Assembly: GCF_001750725.1 (NCBI RefSeq)
Contig: NZ_CP017279.1
Span: 1,922,001 to 1,986,000 of the forward strand
DNA length: 64,000 bases
Direction: 5' to 3'
Source of the DNA: Enterobacter ludwigii
Lineage (GTDB): Bacteria > Pseudomonadota > Gammaproteobacteria > Enterobacterales > Enterobacteriaceae
Each line of letters starts with the position of its first letter. Within the stretch, counting starts at the first letter, position 1. The translations under genes were made by a program, and so were the position numbers. Positions 53,805 to 64,000 of the stretch are shown here, one piece after another. The notes beneath the pieces were generated by a model. The model ran no database searches, was not told the origin of the DNA, and saw only the letters and a program-made list of their open reading frames with translations.

Positions 53805-54166
53805 GCCAGGCGTTAGCGATACGTATTTTTTGCCAGTCACCTTTCGCGATTTAATTATGGGGCGTGCTAAGGGAGCACCTTGCGCTATTCCGGAATAAAA
53901 GAGCATTACACGCATATTATTATCGCGCCATGATTTGCGCCCGTTGATTAAATTAAAAGCAATATAATTATTTATCATAAAAAAGAATTACCTTTCATCG
54001 AGATAGCAAATTCTCCCAATCCCTTCCGGCGCATAACCAGACGGTAAATTGTCTGGTTATGCGCAAAATGGGATATTCGACACGCGAAGCGGCCAATATT
54101 CGTCTAAGGTTTTCAGGTGATTGATAACAGCGGCAACGCTGCTCAGCGAATACAGGAGATGAACCG
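53805..54166. other. Intergenic region upstream of treA
   Basis: AT-rich after 53930, with no gene supported. It contains the long inverted repeat at 54029-54064. The treA promoter should lie between that repeat and 54150, but no boxes are clear enough to call. Confidence 0.5.
54029..54064. promoter_or_regulatory. Perfect 14-bp inverted repeat upstream of treA
   Basis: GCGCATAACCAGAC (54029-54042) and GTCTGGTTATGCGC (54051-54064) pair perfectly around an eight-base loop. No T-run follows on either strand. It may end transcription in both directions or bind a dimeric regulator. It lies about 100 bp before the treA start. Confidence 0.55.
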
Positions 54167-55852
54167 ATGATAAGACCTCGTACACTACGCCCTGCTCTTT
54201 TGCACCTGGCTTTGGGCGGCGCGTTACTCGGTGTGACAACATGGGGTTATGCGGAAGAACAACTCACCACCCAGACAAGCTCCCCCGATATTTTACTTGG
54301 TCCTCTCTTTAATGATGTGCAAAGTGCCAAACTGTTTCCCGATCAAAAGACCTTTGCTGACGCCGTGCCGAAAAGCGATCCGCTGATGATTCTGGCGGAT
54401 TATCGGATGCAGCGCACTCAGTCTGGCTTCGATCTGAAGCACTTTGTGGAAATGAACTTTACGCTGCCAGCGGAGGGTGAAAAATACGTCCCGCCTGCCG
54501 GGCAAACTTTACGTGCACACATTGATGACCTCTGGCCCGTGCTGACCCGCACCACCGATAAAGCGAGTAATAAGTGGGATTCCCTTCTGCCGCTGCCTAA
54601 ACCCTATGTCGTACCTGGTGGACGTTTTCGCGAGGTCTACTACTGGGACAGTTATTTCACCATGTTAGGGCTGGCTGAGAGTGGCCACTGGGACAAAATC
54701 AGCGATATGGTCGACAACTTCGCTTACGAGCTGGACAGCTGGGGACATATCCCGAACGGCAACCGCAGCTACTACCTGAGCCGCTCCCAGCCTCCGTTCT
54801 TCGCGCTGATGGTCGAGTTGCTGGCGACCCATGACAGCGATGCGCTGAAGAAATACCGTCCGCAAATGGAGAAAGAGTACGCCTACTGGATGGAGGGGGC
54901 CGACACGCTGCAGGCCGGACAAGCCAACAAACGTGTAGTGAAGCTGGACGATGGCTCAGTACTCAACCGCTACTGGGATGACCGCGATACGCCGCGTCCT
55001 GAATCCTGGCTCGACGATATAACCACCGCTAAAAGCAATCCTAACCGACCGGCCACGGAGATCTACCGCGATTTACGCTCAGCGGCCGCCTCGGGGTGGG
55101 ACTTTAGCTCCCGCTGGATGGACGATCCGCAAAAACTGGGCACGATCCGCACCACCAGCATTGTGCCTGTCGATCTTAACGCCCTGATGTTTAAGATGGA
55201 AAAACTGCTGGCCAGGGCAAGCCAGGCATCCGGCGATACCTCCGCTGCCAGCAAGTATGACGCGCTGGCGACCGCGCGTCAGAAAGCGATCGAGAGCCAT
55301 CTGTGGAATGATAAAGAGGGCTGGTACGCGGATTACGATCTTAAGAGCAAAAAGGTGCGTAATCAGCTTACGGCAGCCGCACTTTATCCGCTCTATGTGA
55401 AGGCGGCTTCGCAGGATCGCGCTGATAAGGTCGCTGCAGCGGCATCGTCACGCCTGCTCAAACCGGGCGGCATTTCCACCACCACCATCAACAGCGGCCA
55501 GCAGTGGGATGCACCTAACGGCTGGGCACCGCTGCAATGGGTGGCGACGGAAGGGTTGCAGAATTACGGGCAGGATAAGGTGGCAATGGATGTGACCTGG
55601 CGCTTCCTGAAAAATGTTCAGCATACCTATGACCGCGAACAGAAGCTGGTAGAGAAGTATGACGTTTCGAGTACCGGTACAGGGGGCGGTGGCGGTGAAT
55701 ATCCGCTGCAGGATGGCTTCGGCTGGAGCAACGGCGTGACGCTGAAAATGCTGGATCTGGTCTGTCCGAAAGAGAAACCGTGCGACAGCGTGCCGGAGAA
55801 TCAGCCGGCAGCAAACGATGCTGTCGCACCGGCGAAAAGTACGGCGCAATAA
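54167..55852 (+). CDS. treA: Periplasmic trehalase TreA
   Basis: 561 residues. TreA splits trehalose to two glucose in the periplasm. It has a signal peptide ([20 protein letters not shown]), signature 1 [14 protein letters not shown] (150-163), the catalytic Asp312 in SGWDFSSRW, signature 2 [13 protein letters not shown] (446-458), and Glu496. These positions match E. coli TreA. AGGAG lies ten bases before the ATG. A hairpin follows it. Confidence 0.96.
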   Translation: MIRPRTLRPALLHLALGGALLGVTTWGYAEEQLTTQTSSPDILLGPLFNDVQSAKLFPDQKTFADAVPKSDPLMILADYRMQRTQSGFDLKHFVEMNFTLPAEGEKYVPPAGQTLRAHIDDLWPVLTRTTDKASNKWDSLLPLPKPYVVPGGRFREVYYWDSYFTMLGLAESGHWDKISDMVDNFAYELDSWGHIPNGNRSYYLSRSQPPFFALMVELLATHDSDALKKYRPQMEKEYAYWMEGADTLQAGQANKRVVKLDDGSVLNRYWDDRDTPRPESWLDDITTAKSNPNRPATEIYRDLRSAAASGWDFSSRWMDDPQKLGTIRTTSIVPVDLNALMFKMEKLLARASQASGDTSAASKYDALATARQKAIESHLWNDKEGWYADYDLKSKKVRNQLTAAALYPLYVKAASQDRADKVAAAASSRLLKPGGISTTTINSGQQWDAPNGWAPLQWVATEGLQNYGQDKVAMDVTWRFLKNVQHTYDREQKLVEKYDVSSTGTGGGGGEYPLQDGFGWSNGVTLKMLDLVCPKEKPCDSVPENQPAANDAVAPAKSTAQ

Positions 55853-55867
55853 AGCGGCCTCATTCCC

Positions 55868-55894
55868 TCACCCTCTCCCGCCAGGAGAGGGTGA
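55868..55894 (+). terminator. Hairpin after treA
   Basis: TCACCCTCTCC (55868-55878) pairs with GGAGAGGGTGA (55884-55894), eleven base pairs around a five-base loop. No T-run follows, so it is either a weak terminator or one of the short intergenic palindromes common in this group. It lies between treA and the converging receptor gene. Confidence 0.5.
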
Positions 55895-55924
55895 ATGGGC
55901 CGTCTTACGGGGTTTAACAGGGCA

Positions 55925-58027
55925 TCAGAAGCTGTAGCTCGCGCCTAACTGATAGGTTCGGTCACGTCCAATCCAGCAGTTGGTCGCATCGTAACAGGTC
56001 AACGTCTCTTTATTGGTGATGTTCTGCGCGCTCGCTTTCAGGGTCAGCCCTTCAAGCGAAGGCAGAATTTCGCCCATCCGATAGGATGCCGCCAGATCGT
56101 ACTGCGTGGTGCCACCGAGTTTACCCGCGTCGTTCGCCGGTGAAATCTCCATCGGCCCGGTGTAGCGCGCCCCGGCCCCCAGCATCAATCCTTTCAGTGG
56201 CGTATTCTCAAAGGTGTAATCCCCCCACAGGTTGAATGCATTTTCCGGCACCTGCGTAGGGCGTTTGCCCTGATACTTATCGTCCTGCGTATTGATGGCG
56301 TGAGTGTATGCGTAGTTGGCAATCAGGTTCAGATTGTCTGTCGGACGGCCAATCACAGACAACTCCGCCCCTTTAGACTCCACTTCGCCGGTCTGACGAT
56401 AGTTCAGGAAGCCGGGATCGGAGGTGACGACATTCTTCTGGCGAATAGTAAACACTGAGGCGGTAAAGGTGGTGGCGTACTCTGCCAGCAGATATTTCAC
56501 CCCGCCCTCCACCTGCTTGCTGGTGGTCGGCTTGACTTCTTTCGCCGTCAGGGTTCCCTGCGGCGAGACCGGGGCAAACCCTTCTGAATAGCTGATAAAC
56601 GGAGAGAGACCGTTGTCGAAGGCGTAGAGCGCGCCCAGTCGTTTGGTAACGCGATCCTGCGATACCCACGCCTTGTCGCCGTTATGCAGATAATCGGTGG
56701 TGACGGAGCGATAATCATCATAGCGCAGGCTGCCCAACAGATTTAAGCCGCCAAACTCCACCTGATCCTGCAGGTAATACCCATTCTGCTGATAGCTCAG
56801 ACGGTTTTTCTGCGCGGTATACAGCCCCAGCGCATCCTCATGGACCTGTGAATAGTCCGGATTGCGCATATCAATCCCCGGTGTTGTCGAGGCATAGCGG
56901 TAGTGGAAGTGGGAATTCAGCTTTTGGTAATCAAACCCGGCCAGCAGATGGTGTTTCCACTCACCCAGCGCAACGGTTTTGGTCACCTGATTATCAATGT
57001 TGAAGCTCCGGAGATCTTCATCCGTGGTGTAGGCAAAGCGGTTAAGCTGGTTGACTTCACTGCCCGGCCCGGTTGCATAAATACTGCGCTGGTGGGTATC
57101 GATGTCAAAATAGCGTGCCTTCTGGTTAAAGCCCCAGCCGCTGTCAAATTCATGTTCAAAGCTGTAACCCAGCATCCACTGGCGCTGTTTAAACCCGCTC
57201 CATTCGTCGCCGGCATAATCTCGCTTGCCCGCATATTTCGAACGCAGCCAGGCGAGCGGCAGCGGGTTAGACGGCGTCAGGCTTGGGGAGTTTTGCGCCA
57301 GCGCATCAAGGGTGAGACGCGTTTTGTTGTCCGGTTGCCAGGTGACAGACGGCGCAACCAGGTAGTTTTCATACCGGGAGGTGTGCGGCTGATCGTCACT
57401 CTCCGTCGCTTTCCCCAGCAGACGGTAGTTCCAGTCGCTATCGGCAATTTGCCCGGTCGAATCCAGATACCCCTCTTTCAGGTTACGGTTGCCGGTGTTA
57501 AAGCCCAGTTCGGTCCGGGCGGCTTGTTGCGGTTTTTTACTCTGAATATTCACCAGCCCGCCCGGCGAGGCACCGCCGTACAGTACCGATGAGGGACCTT
57601 TGAGGATATCAACGCTTTCAACCAACAGCGGATCGATGCGGGCTTTGGTATTGCCGGTAACGTTATAGGGCAACTGCAGCCCGTTGTAGAACTCCTGATC
57701 GACGGTAAATCCGCGAATTTTATATTCGCTCATGTAGGAGGTGTTTCCGCGCACCTCGGTCGACACACCCGGTGCATAGCGCAGGATCTCATTCACGGAG
57801 TTCGCGTGACGTTTATCGATTTCCTGTGCCGACAGGGTATTGATCACCTGCGGGGTTTTACTCTCGGCAACGGCTGATTTGGTTGCGCTGTTCGTCCAGT
57901 CGGGCAGTACGCTGCCCTGCTCTGAGCCCGTGACTACGATGGTTGATTCTTCGGCAAACGCCTGTACCTGCAATGCCAGCGTCACGGCTCCTGCCAACGC
58001 GCATAACGTGAAACGAGAGGGGTTCAT
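55925..58027 (-). CDS. TonB-dependent siderophore receptor
   Basis: 700 residues. Signal peptide (LCALAGAVTLALQVQAFA), TonB box STIVVTG (28-34), plug domain (about 55-165, INTLSAQEIDKRHANSVNEIL) and a beta barrel ending YQLGASYSF, with a terminal Phe as in outer-membrane barrels. Family layout is that of ferric hydroxamate-type receptors (FhuA/FoxA group); the exact siderophore cannot be read. A Fur-box-like site lies about 35-50 bp before the start, so it is likely iron-repressed. It is absent between treA and ymgE in E. coli, so it looks like an insertion here. Confidence 0.9.
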   Translation of the reverse strand: MNPSRFTLCALAGAVTLALQVQAFAEESTIVVTGSEQGSVLPDWTNSATKSAVAESKTPQVINTLSAQEIDKRHANSVNEILRYAPGVSTEVRGNTSYMSEYKIRGFTVDQEFYNGLQLPYNVTGNTKARIDPLLVESVDILKGPSSVLYGGASPGGLVNIQSKKPQQAARTELGFNTGNRNLKEGYLDSTGQIADSDWNYRLLGKATESDDQPHTSRYENYLVAPSVTWQPDNKTRLTLDALAQNSPSLTPSNPLPLAWLRSKYAGKRDYAGDEWSGFKQRQWMLGYSFEHEFDSGWGFNQKARYFDIDTHQRSIYATGPGSEVNQLNRFAYTTDEDLRSFNIDNQVTKTVALGEWKHHLLAGFDYQKLNSHFHYRYASTTPGIDMRNPDYSQVHEDALGLYTAQKNRLSYQQNGYYLQDQVEFGGLNLLGSLRYDDYRSVTTDYLHNGDKAWVSQDRVTKRLGALYAFDNGLSPFISYSEGFAPVSPQGTLTAKEVKPTTSKQVEGGVKYLLAEYATTFTASVFTIRQKNVVTSDPGFLNYRQTGEVESKGAELSVIGRPTDNLNLIANYAYTHAINTQDDKYQGKRPTQVPENAFNLWGDYTFENTPLKGLMLGAGARYTGPMEISPANDAGKLGGTTQYDLAASYRMGEILPSLEGLTLKASAQNITNKETLTCYDATNCWIGRDRTYQLGASYSF

Positions 58028-58060
58028 AAAGTCGTCTTGTGATTAAATGTAATCAGGAAC

Positions 58061-58079
58061 GACAATTATTATCATTTCG
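58061..58079 (-). promoter_or_regulatory. Fur-box-like site before the siderophore receptor
   Basis: The 19 bases match the palindromic Fur consensus at 14 positions (core ATTATTATCATT). They lie 34-52 bp upstream of the receptor start, where the promoter is expected. Confidence 0.6.
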
Positions 58080-58101
58080 ATTAGCAAATCAATATGCACG
58101 T

Positions 58102-58128
58102 AAAAAAACGGCCCTCCTTGAGAGCCGT
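58102..58128 (-). terminator. Intrinsic terminator after ymgE
   Basis: On the minus strand ACGGCTCTC-AAG-GAGGGCCGT is followed by TTTTTTT. One mismatch is in the stem. It ends ymgE transcription before the divergently arranged receptor control region. Confidence 0.75.
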
Positions 58129-58138
58129 TTTAGTGAAG

Positions 58139-58393
58139 TTATGCCCGTCGCAGTAACCTGAAAATGCCCAGCACCACAATGGCACCCACGACAGCCACCA
58201 GGAAACTGTGCAGGTCAAAACCGCTGATGCTGCCACCAAAGCCAAACATCGTCGCCAGCCAGCCGCCTACAACCGCCCCCACGACACCGAGCACACACGT
58301 CAGTATGAAGCCGCCGCCATCATTTCCCGGCATGATAAGTTTAGCGATAGCGCCAGCAATTAGACCAAAGATAATCCAGGCGATAATACCCAT
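58139..58393 (-). CDS. ymgE: YmgE/YeaQ-type small membrane protein (transglycosylase-associated family)
   Basis: 84 residues, with three hydrophobic helices and glycine motifs (IIAWIIFGLIAGAIAKLIMPG, CVLGVVGAVVGGWLA). The family is widespread and its function is unclear. In E. coli it sits next to ycgR, as here. Confidence 0.92.
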   Translation of the reverse strand: MGIIAWIIFGLIAGAIAKLIMPGNDGGGFILTCVLGVVGAVVGGWLATMFGFGGSISGFDLHSFLVAVVGAIVVLGIFRLLRRA

Positions 58394-58534
58394 AGCGATG
58401 CCCTCTTGCAGGTTTAATGCATGCGCAGAAAACCTTCTGCGCAGGTAACTTAAGTATAGGTCATCCCTGGAAAACTAATTTCATCTCACCGACTTATCTT
58501 CTCTGCAATCTGAAAAAAAACTCATCGGTTTGTA

Positions 58535-58561
58535 TTAAGTTTCATTGTGCAGTGCCGATAA
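58535..58561 (+). promoter_or_regulatory. FliA (sigma-28) promoter of ycgR
   Basis: TTAAGTTT (58535-58542), eleven-base spacer, GCCGATAA (58554-58561). The consensus is TAAAGTTT-N11-GCCGATAA, so the -10 is perfect and the -35 differs at one base. It lies 39 bp before the ycgR start, consistent with late flagellar control. Confidence 0.85.
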
Positions 58562-58600
58562 CGCAAAGACAGTCTGTCATCTATCAAGGAGCCATCCGGC

Positions 58601-59332
58601 GTGAGTAATTACAGTGAGCAGTTCCTCAAGCAAAATCCGCTGGCTGTATTAGGGGTATTGCGTGACCTGCAAAAAGGTGAAGTGCCGCTGCGCATCAGCT
58701 GGTCAAACAATCAGTTCATCAGCAAGATCCTCGACGTCTCGCAGGAGCGACTGGTTATCGATCTGGGCAGTCAGGAGTATGAAAACCGCGCCGCACTGAA
58801 AGCAGAGAAACTCGCGGTGATGGCAGAGACCCACGGTGCAAAAGTGGAATTTGTGCTCCCGCGCCTTGAGATGAGCGAATACCAGGGTCTTCCCGCGTTT
58901 GTCACACCGCTGCCTGCCAACCTGTGGTTTGTGCAGCGCCGGGAATATTTCCGCATCAGCGCCCCCCTTCACCCTGCCTATTTTTGTAAGGCTAAAATGC
59001 CGGACAAAAAAGAGCTCCGCTTCCGCCTCTTCGACCTATCGCTGGGCGGTATGGGCGCGCTGATGGATACGCCGAAACCTGACGGACTGGTCGAAGGCAT
59101 GCGATTCTCGCAAATTGAACTGGATATGGCCGGCTGGGGACGGTTTTATTTTGATGCCCAGTTGATTGCCATCAGCGAGCGGAAGGTGGTGGACAGCAAA
59201 AACGAAACGATTACCACGCCACGTTTGAGTTTCCGCTTCCTGAACGTCGGACCCGGTTCAGAGCGCGAACTGCAGCGCATTATCTTTGCACTGGAGCGCG
59301 AAGCACGGGAACGTGCGAATAAAGTTCTGTGA
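58601..59332 (+). CDS. ycgR: YcgR, c-di-GMP-binding flagellar brake
   Basis: 243 residues with a GTG start and AAGGAG nine bases upstream. The N-terminal YcgR domain spans about 1-105. The C-terminal PilZ domain carries RRxxxR (RREYFR, 113-118) and DxSxxG (DLSLGG, 145-150), which bind c-di-GMP. When loaded, YcgR slows the flagellar motor. Its upstream FliA promoter ties it to flagellar genes. Confidence 0.95.
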   Translation: MSNYSEQFLKQNPLAVLGVLRDLQKGEVPLRISWSNNQFISKILDVSQERLVIDLGSQEYENRAALKAEKLAVMAETHGAKVEFVLPRLEMSEYQGLPAFVTPLPANLWFVQRREYFRISAPLHPAYFCKAKMPDKKELRFRLFDLSLGGMGALMDTPKPDGLVEGMRFSQIELDMAGWGRFYFDAQLIAISERKVVDSKNETITTPRLSFRFLNVGPGSERELQRIIFALEREARERANKVL

Positions 59333-59338
59333 GGAAAA

Positions 59339-59360
59339 CGGGCAGCGTGACCGCCGCCCG
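59339..59360. terminator. Hairpin between converging ycgR and emtA
   Basis: CGGGC-A-GCG and CGC-C-GCCCG pair around a TGAC loop (one mismatch). No strong T-run follows on either side. It may act for both genes. Confidence 0.4.
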
Positions 59361-59369
59361 CCTGCGGCA

Positions 59370-59981
59370 TTACATGGCATCCATCGCTTTCTGTACTTTC
59401 CAGATGTAACGCGGAGCCTGTGGTGCCGGATGATTTTTCGCCACATGTTCAACGAATTCATCTTTGTCCATGCCGTTAATCTCTTCTATCGCCTCTTTAC
59501 GGTCAGAGGAGAAGGTTCGCAACAGCGCCCCGGCCCCGTTGACGTAAGAGACCACCAGCGCGTATTGCATCACTTCCGGGTCGTCGATGCCCTTCAGTAC
59601 GCCATGCTCCAGAATGCTGAGATAGGCTGTCCCCATGGAGATATTACGCTCCGGGTTCTTCAGCTCGCTGGTCGACGGCTGACCGCTCCAGCCCATGTAG
59701 CGGTAGACCTCTTTACCTGCGGTAGACGCTTTGAGCTGCATCAGCCCCACTGCGTTTGATTTGCTGACAAGCGTGGGATTACCGCCGGATTCAACGGCAA
59801 TGATCGCGGTGATAAGACGCGGACTGACGCCCCATGCCTTCCCGGCTTGCTCGCTGATCGGCATCCACTGCATGGCCCGTTTCACCGGCACTTCCGGGTT
59901 CCAGGGCGGATTTTGATAGTCATGTCTGGAACTACAGCCCGCAAGCAACACAATCAAAAAAGCAAACCATCTCAATTTCAC
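59370..59981 (-). CDS. emtA: EmtA (MltE), membrane-bound lytic transglycosylase
   Basis: 203 residues. Lipobox LLAGC (Cys16) and a lysozyme-like fold with the catalytic Glu64 in AVESGGNP, followed by [12 protein letters not shown]. It cuts peptidoglycan glycan chains, forming 1,6-anhydro ends. Order with ldcA matches E. coli. Confidence 0.95.
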   Translation of the reverse strand: MKLRWFAFLIVLLAGCSSRHDYQNPPWNPEVPVKRAMQWMPISEQAGKAWGVSPRLITAIIAVESGGNPTLVSKSNAVGLMQLKASTAGKEVYRYMGWSGQPSTSELKNPERNISMGTAYLSILEHGVLKGIDDPEVMQYALVVSYVNGAGALLRTFSSDRKEAIEEINGMDKDEFVEHVAKNHPAPQAPRYIWKVQKAMDAM

Positions 59982-60088
59982 GTCATCTATCCTTATAGCC
60001 GGTCATCGCAGTGCGCCACCCCTTGAAGCGGGCAGCGTATAAGCGGCATGATATAGACAATTAGTTTCTCATTCAGCAAGGAATTGCC

Positions 60089-61003
60089 ATGTCTCAGTTT
60101 CATCTTATCGCACCGTCGGGCTACTGCATCAATCAGGACGCGGCACAACGGGGCGTTCAGCGTTTACTGGGCTTCGGCCACCAGGTAGAAAATCAGACGA
60201 TTATCCCTCGCCGCCAGCAGCGTTTTGCCGGAACTGAGGCCCAGAGACTGAATGATATCAACAGCCTGGTGAACCTGAAGGGTGAGGATCGGATCGTGCT
60301 TGCGGTGCGGGGGGGCTACGGCGCGAGCCGGTTACTGGAGAGCATTGACTGGCAAGGTCTGGCACAGCGTCAACAGAAGGACCCGCTGCTGATATGCGGC
60401 CACAGCGACTTCACGGTCATCCAGCTTGGGCTGCTGGCGCTGCATAACGTCATTACCTTCAGCGGCCCGATGCTGGCCGGAAATTTTGGTGCGCCGGCGC
60501 TCGATGCGTTTACCCTTGAGCATTTCTGGCGCGCCCTGCAAAACCCCACCTACAGCATAACGTGGCAAGGCCAGGGGCCGTACTGGGCCTGTGAAGGCCA
60601 ACTCTGGGGCGGTAACCTGGCAATGCTGGTCTCGCTCATCGGTACGCCGTGGCTGCCGGACATCGAAGACGGCATTCTGGTGCTGGAAGATATTAACGAA
60701 CATCCGTTCCGCGTCGAGCGCATGTTATTGCAGCTTTATCATGCCGGGATCCTTGAACGTCAGTCAGCAATCGTGCTGGGCAGTTTTAGCGGTGCGGCAC
60801 CCAATGATTACGACGCCGGTTACTCCCTTGAAACGATGGTTGATTTCATCCGTTCCCGTCTCGATATCCCGGTTATCACCGGTCTGGATTTTGGCCATGA
60901 GCAACAAACCGTAACCCTTGCGCTGGGGGCACATGCGTCCCTGATACATGATGATTCAGGCAGTCGGTTAACAATAAGCGGTCATCCGGTCATAAAGGCA
61001 TAA
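60089..61003 (+). CDS. ldcA: LdcA, murein tetrapeptide L,D-carboxypeptidase
   Basis: 304 residues. Cleaves D-Ala from the tetrapeptide of recycled murein in the cytosol. The serine lies in GHSDFTV (Ser106), Glu200 in VLEDINEHPFRVE and His270 in DFGHE, giving the Ser-Glu-His triad of the family. AAGGAA is upstream. It is followed by cvrA. Confidence 0.95.
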   Translation: MSQFHLIAPSGYCINQDAAQRGVQRLLGFGHQVENQTIIPRRQQRFAGTEAQRLNDINSLVNLKGEDRIVLAVRGGYGASRLLESIDWQGLAQRQQKDPLLICGHSDFTVIQLGLLALHNVITFSGPMLAGNFGAPALDAFTLEHFWRALQNPTYSITWQGQGPYWACEGQLWGGNLAMLVSLIGTPWLPDIEDGILVLEDINEHPFRVERMLLQLYHAGILERQSAIVLGSFSGAAPNDYDAGYSLETMVDFIRSRLDIPVITGLDFGHEQQTVTLALGAHASLIHDDSGSRLTISGHPVIKA

Positions 61004-61080
61004 AAAGCCGTTAAACCCCTTAATAAAACGCTGTTGCCGTGGTTAATATGTTAGGGTTTTAGTAACAGCGTTAACATTGA

Positions 61081-62832
<1,752 letters not shown>

Positions 62833-62852
62833 TTTAGGTTTCGTGTCTTACT

Positions 62853-62882
62853 GGCCGGGGAAGGCGTTATCGCCCCCCGGCA
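62853..62882. repeat. REP-like palindrome between cvrA and dadX
   Basis: GCCGGGG (62854-62860) pairs with CCCCGGC (62875-62881), and GGCG with CGCC inside. It is the usual enterobacterial REP form and lies between converging genes, where it can block read-through. Confidence 0.6.
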
Positions 62883-62892
62883 CATCGCATAG

Positions 62893-63963
62893 TTACACCG
62901 TCACAACCGGTACGCGCGGCGCCAGAGCGCACATCAGCTCATAGCCAACGGTCCCTGCAGCGGCGGCCACATCGTCAATTTTAATTTCATTTCCCCACAG
63001 CTCAACCGGTGAACCAATCCCCGCCTGCGGGCACGGTGTGAGGTCTACCGCCAGCATATCCATTGAGACCGTCCCCACGGTACCCGTGCGAACGCCATCC
63101 ACCCACACCGGCGTGCCGGTCGGAGCGATGCGCGGGTAGCCGTCGGCATAGCCTCCCGCCACAATGCCAATTCGCTGTTCGCCTGTCGCCCGGTAACGGC
63201 TACCGTAGCCCACCGTGGAACCGGCCTTCAGCGTTTGTACGCCGATGATTTCGCTGCGCAGGGTCATCACCGGTTTCAGGCCGCTGTTGGCAATATCCTG
63301 CCACTGCCCTGACGGTGACGCGCCGTACAGAATGATCCCCGGGCGTACCCAGCTGTAGTGCGCCTCCGGGTGCCACAGCGTGGCCGCCGAGTTAGAGAGC
63401 GAGCGCGAACACGCCAGACCTTCAGCCGCCTGCTCAATCCGCACCATCGCCTCGGCGATGCCATCGGGTTTTTCCGCGTCGGCAAAGTGCGCCATCAGCG
63501 TCATTTCGCCCACATTCCTGATGCCGCGCAGCTGTTGCCATACCGTATGTACCCGCTCGGGCTGGAAGCCCAGGCGGTTCATGCCGCTGTTCACCTTGAG
63601 ATAAATGTCGAGCGGGGCATGCAGTCTGGCGTCCTGCAGGGCTTTAACCTGCCAGTTGCTGTGAATGCTGGTGGTCAGCCGGTACTTATCCAGCAACGGC
63701 AGATCGTCGGCATGGAAGAACCCTTCCAGCAATAAGATAGGGCCTTTCCAGCCGCGCTCGCGCAGCAAAATGGCCTCTTCCAGATTCAGTAACGCAAAAC
63801 CGTCGGTCGCGCTGAGCGCGCTCCAGATGCGGTCAATACCGTGGCCGTAGGCGTTCGCTTTCACCACCGACCAGACGCGTGAACCTGGCGCAGCACGGCG
63901 AACAATCTGCAGGTTATCCTTCAGGGCCTGCAAGTCCAGCTGAGCCAGAACAGGACGGGACAT
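62893..63963 (-). CDS. dadX: DadX, catabolic alanine racemase
   Basis: 356 residues. PLP-binding Lys35 in [10 protein letters not shown] and the catalytic Tyr253 in VGYGSRYRA are present, with [12 protein letters not shown] and the family C-terminus. It converts L-alanine to D-alanine for DadA. AAGGAG lies before the ATG, just after the dadA stop, so the pair forms one operon. Confidence 0.97.
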   Translation of the reverse strand: MSRPVLAQLDLQALKDNLQIVRRAAPGSRVWSVVKANAYGHGIDRIWSALSATDGFALLNLEEAILLRERGWKGPILLLEGFFHADDLPLLDKYRLTTSIHSNWQVKALQDARLHAPLDIYLKVNSGMNRLGFQPERVHTVWQQLRGIRNVGEMTLMAHFADAEKPDGIAEAMVRIEQAAEGLACSRSLSNSAATLWHPEAHYSWVRPGIILYGASPSGQWQDIANSGLKPVMTLRSEIIGVQTLKAGSTVGYGSRYRATGEQRIGIVAGGYADGYPRIAPTGTPVWVDGVRTGTVGTVSMDMLAVDLTPCPQAGIGSPVELWGNEIKIDDVAAAAGTVGYELMCALAPRVPVVTV

Positions 63964-63972
63964 GACAACTCC

Positions 63973-64000
63973 TTAGTTATGCGCGCCGTGCAGGTGCTGT
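63973..64000 (-). CDS. dadA: DadA (D-amino acid dehydrogenase), last codons only
   Basis: The final codons read HLHGAHN then TAA, like the E. coli DadA end (HLHGAHS). The stop codon is followed by the AAGGAG that serves dadX. The rest of the gene lies to the right of the window. Confidence 0.8.

Noticed and set aside
55925..58027. Naming the receptor fhuA or foxA
   Set aside because: Layout fits the group, but ligand specificity cannot be read from the residues I can compare.

Overview
The window looks like the chromosome of an Enterobacter-type enterobacterium (E. cloacae complex or a close relative; inferred from gene content, not tested). The right end carries the block treA ... ymgE-ycgR-emtA-ldcA-cvrA-dadX-dadA in the same order as Escherichia coli, with a siderophore receptor inserted between treA and ymgE. 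I saw no tRNA, rRNA, CRISPR array, prophage or intact insertion sequence.

Positions 1-43288 are one large type VI secretion (T6SS) locus, almost all on the minus strand and read from right to left. It encodes all thirteen core components: an SH3 lipoprotein, then TssJ, TssK, TssL (with an OmpA-like domain), TssM, TagF, TssA, TssB, TssC, Hcp, Fha, PppA, TagJ, TssE, TssF, TssG, ClpV and PpkA, plus two VgrG proteins. PpkA, PppA, Fha and TagF indicate a threonine-phosphorylation switch. Toxin-antidote cargo is inserted at defined points. After tssC there is a putative membrane-pore effector with a small membrane partner (31183-32053). After hcp lies the amidase pair tae4/tai4. After ppkA lies an unrecognised 267-residue protein with a multi-pass membrane partner (15667-16894). 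After vgrG2 comes an Eag chaperone, a PAAR ADP-ribosyltransferase of the Tre1 kind and a DraG-like Tri1 immunity protein, followed by two paralogous membrane proteins. After vgrG1 come three unrecognised exported proteins, then EagR and a PAAR-Rhs effector whose toxic tip lies beyond position 1.

The two vgrG genes share about 1.5 kb of nearly identical sequence and then diverge, so the 3' half of the locus looks assembled by duplication and recombination. Short open remnants and composition changes between the cargo genes support this.

Positions 43289-44290 are an AT-rich gap of about 1 kb. From 44291 to 53804 lie a YdeP-like molybdo-oxidoreductase with a LysR regulator, a PhnD-like binding protein overlapping a fatty acid desaturase, a GlxA-type regulator with a second-type GAPDH, and a NepI-like exporter divergent from an AraC regulator. 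From 54167 onward is the conserved block: periplasmic trehalase, a TonB-dependent siderophore receptor with a Fur-box-like site, YmgE, the c-di-GMP flagellar brake YcgR behind a near-perfect FliA promoter, murein enzymes EmtA and LdcA, antiporter CvrA, alanine racemase DadX and the last codons of dadA. Conserved catalytic residues are present in TreA, EmtA, LdcA and DadX.
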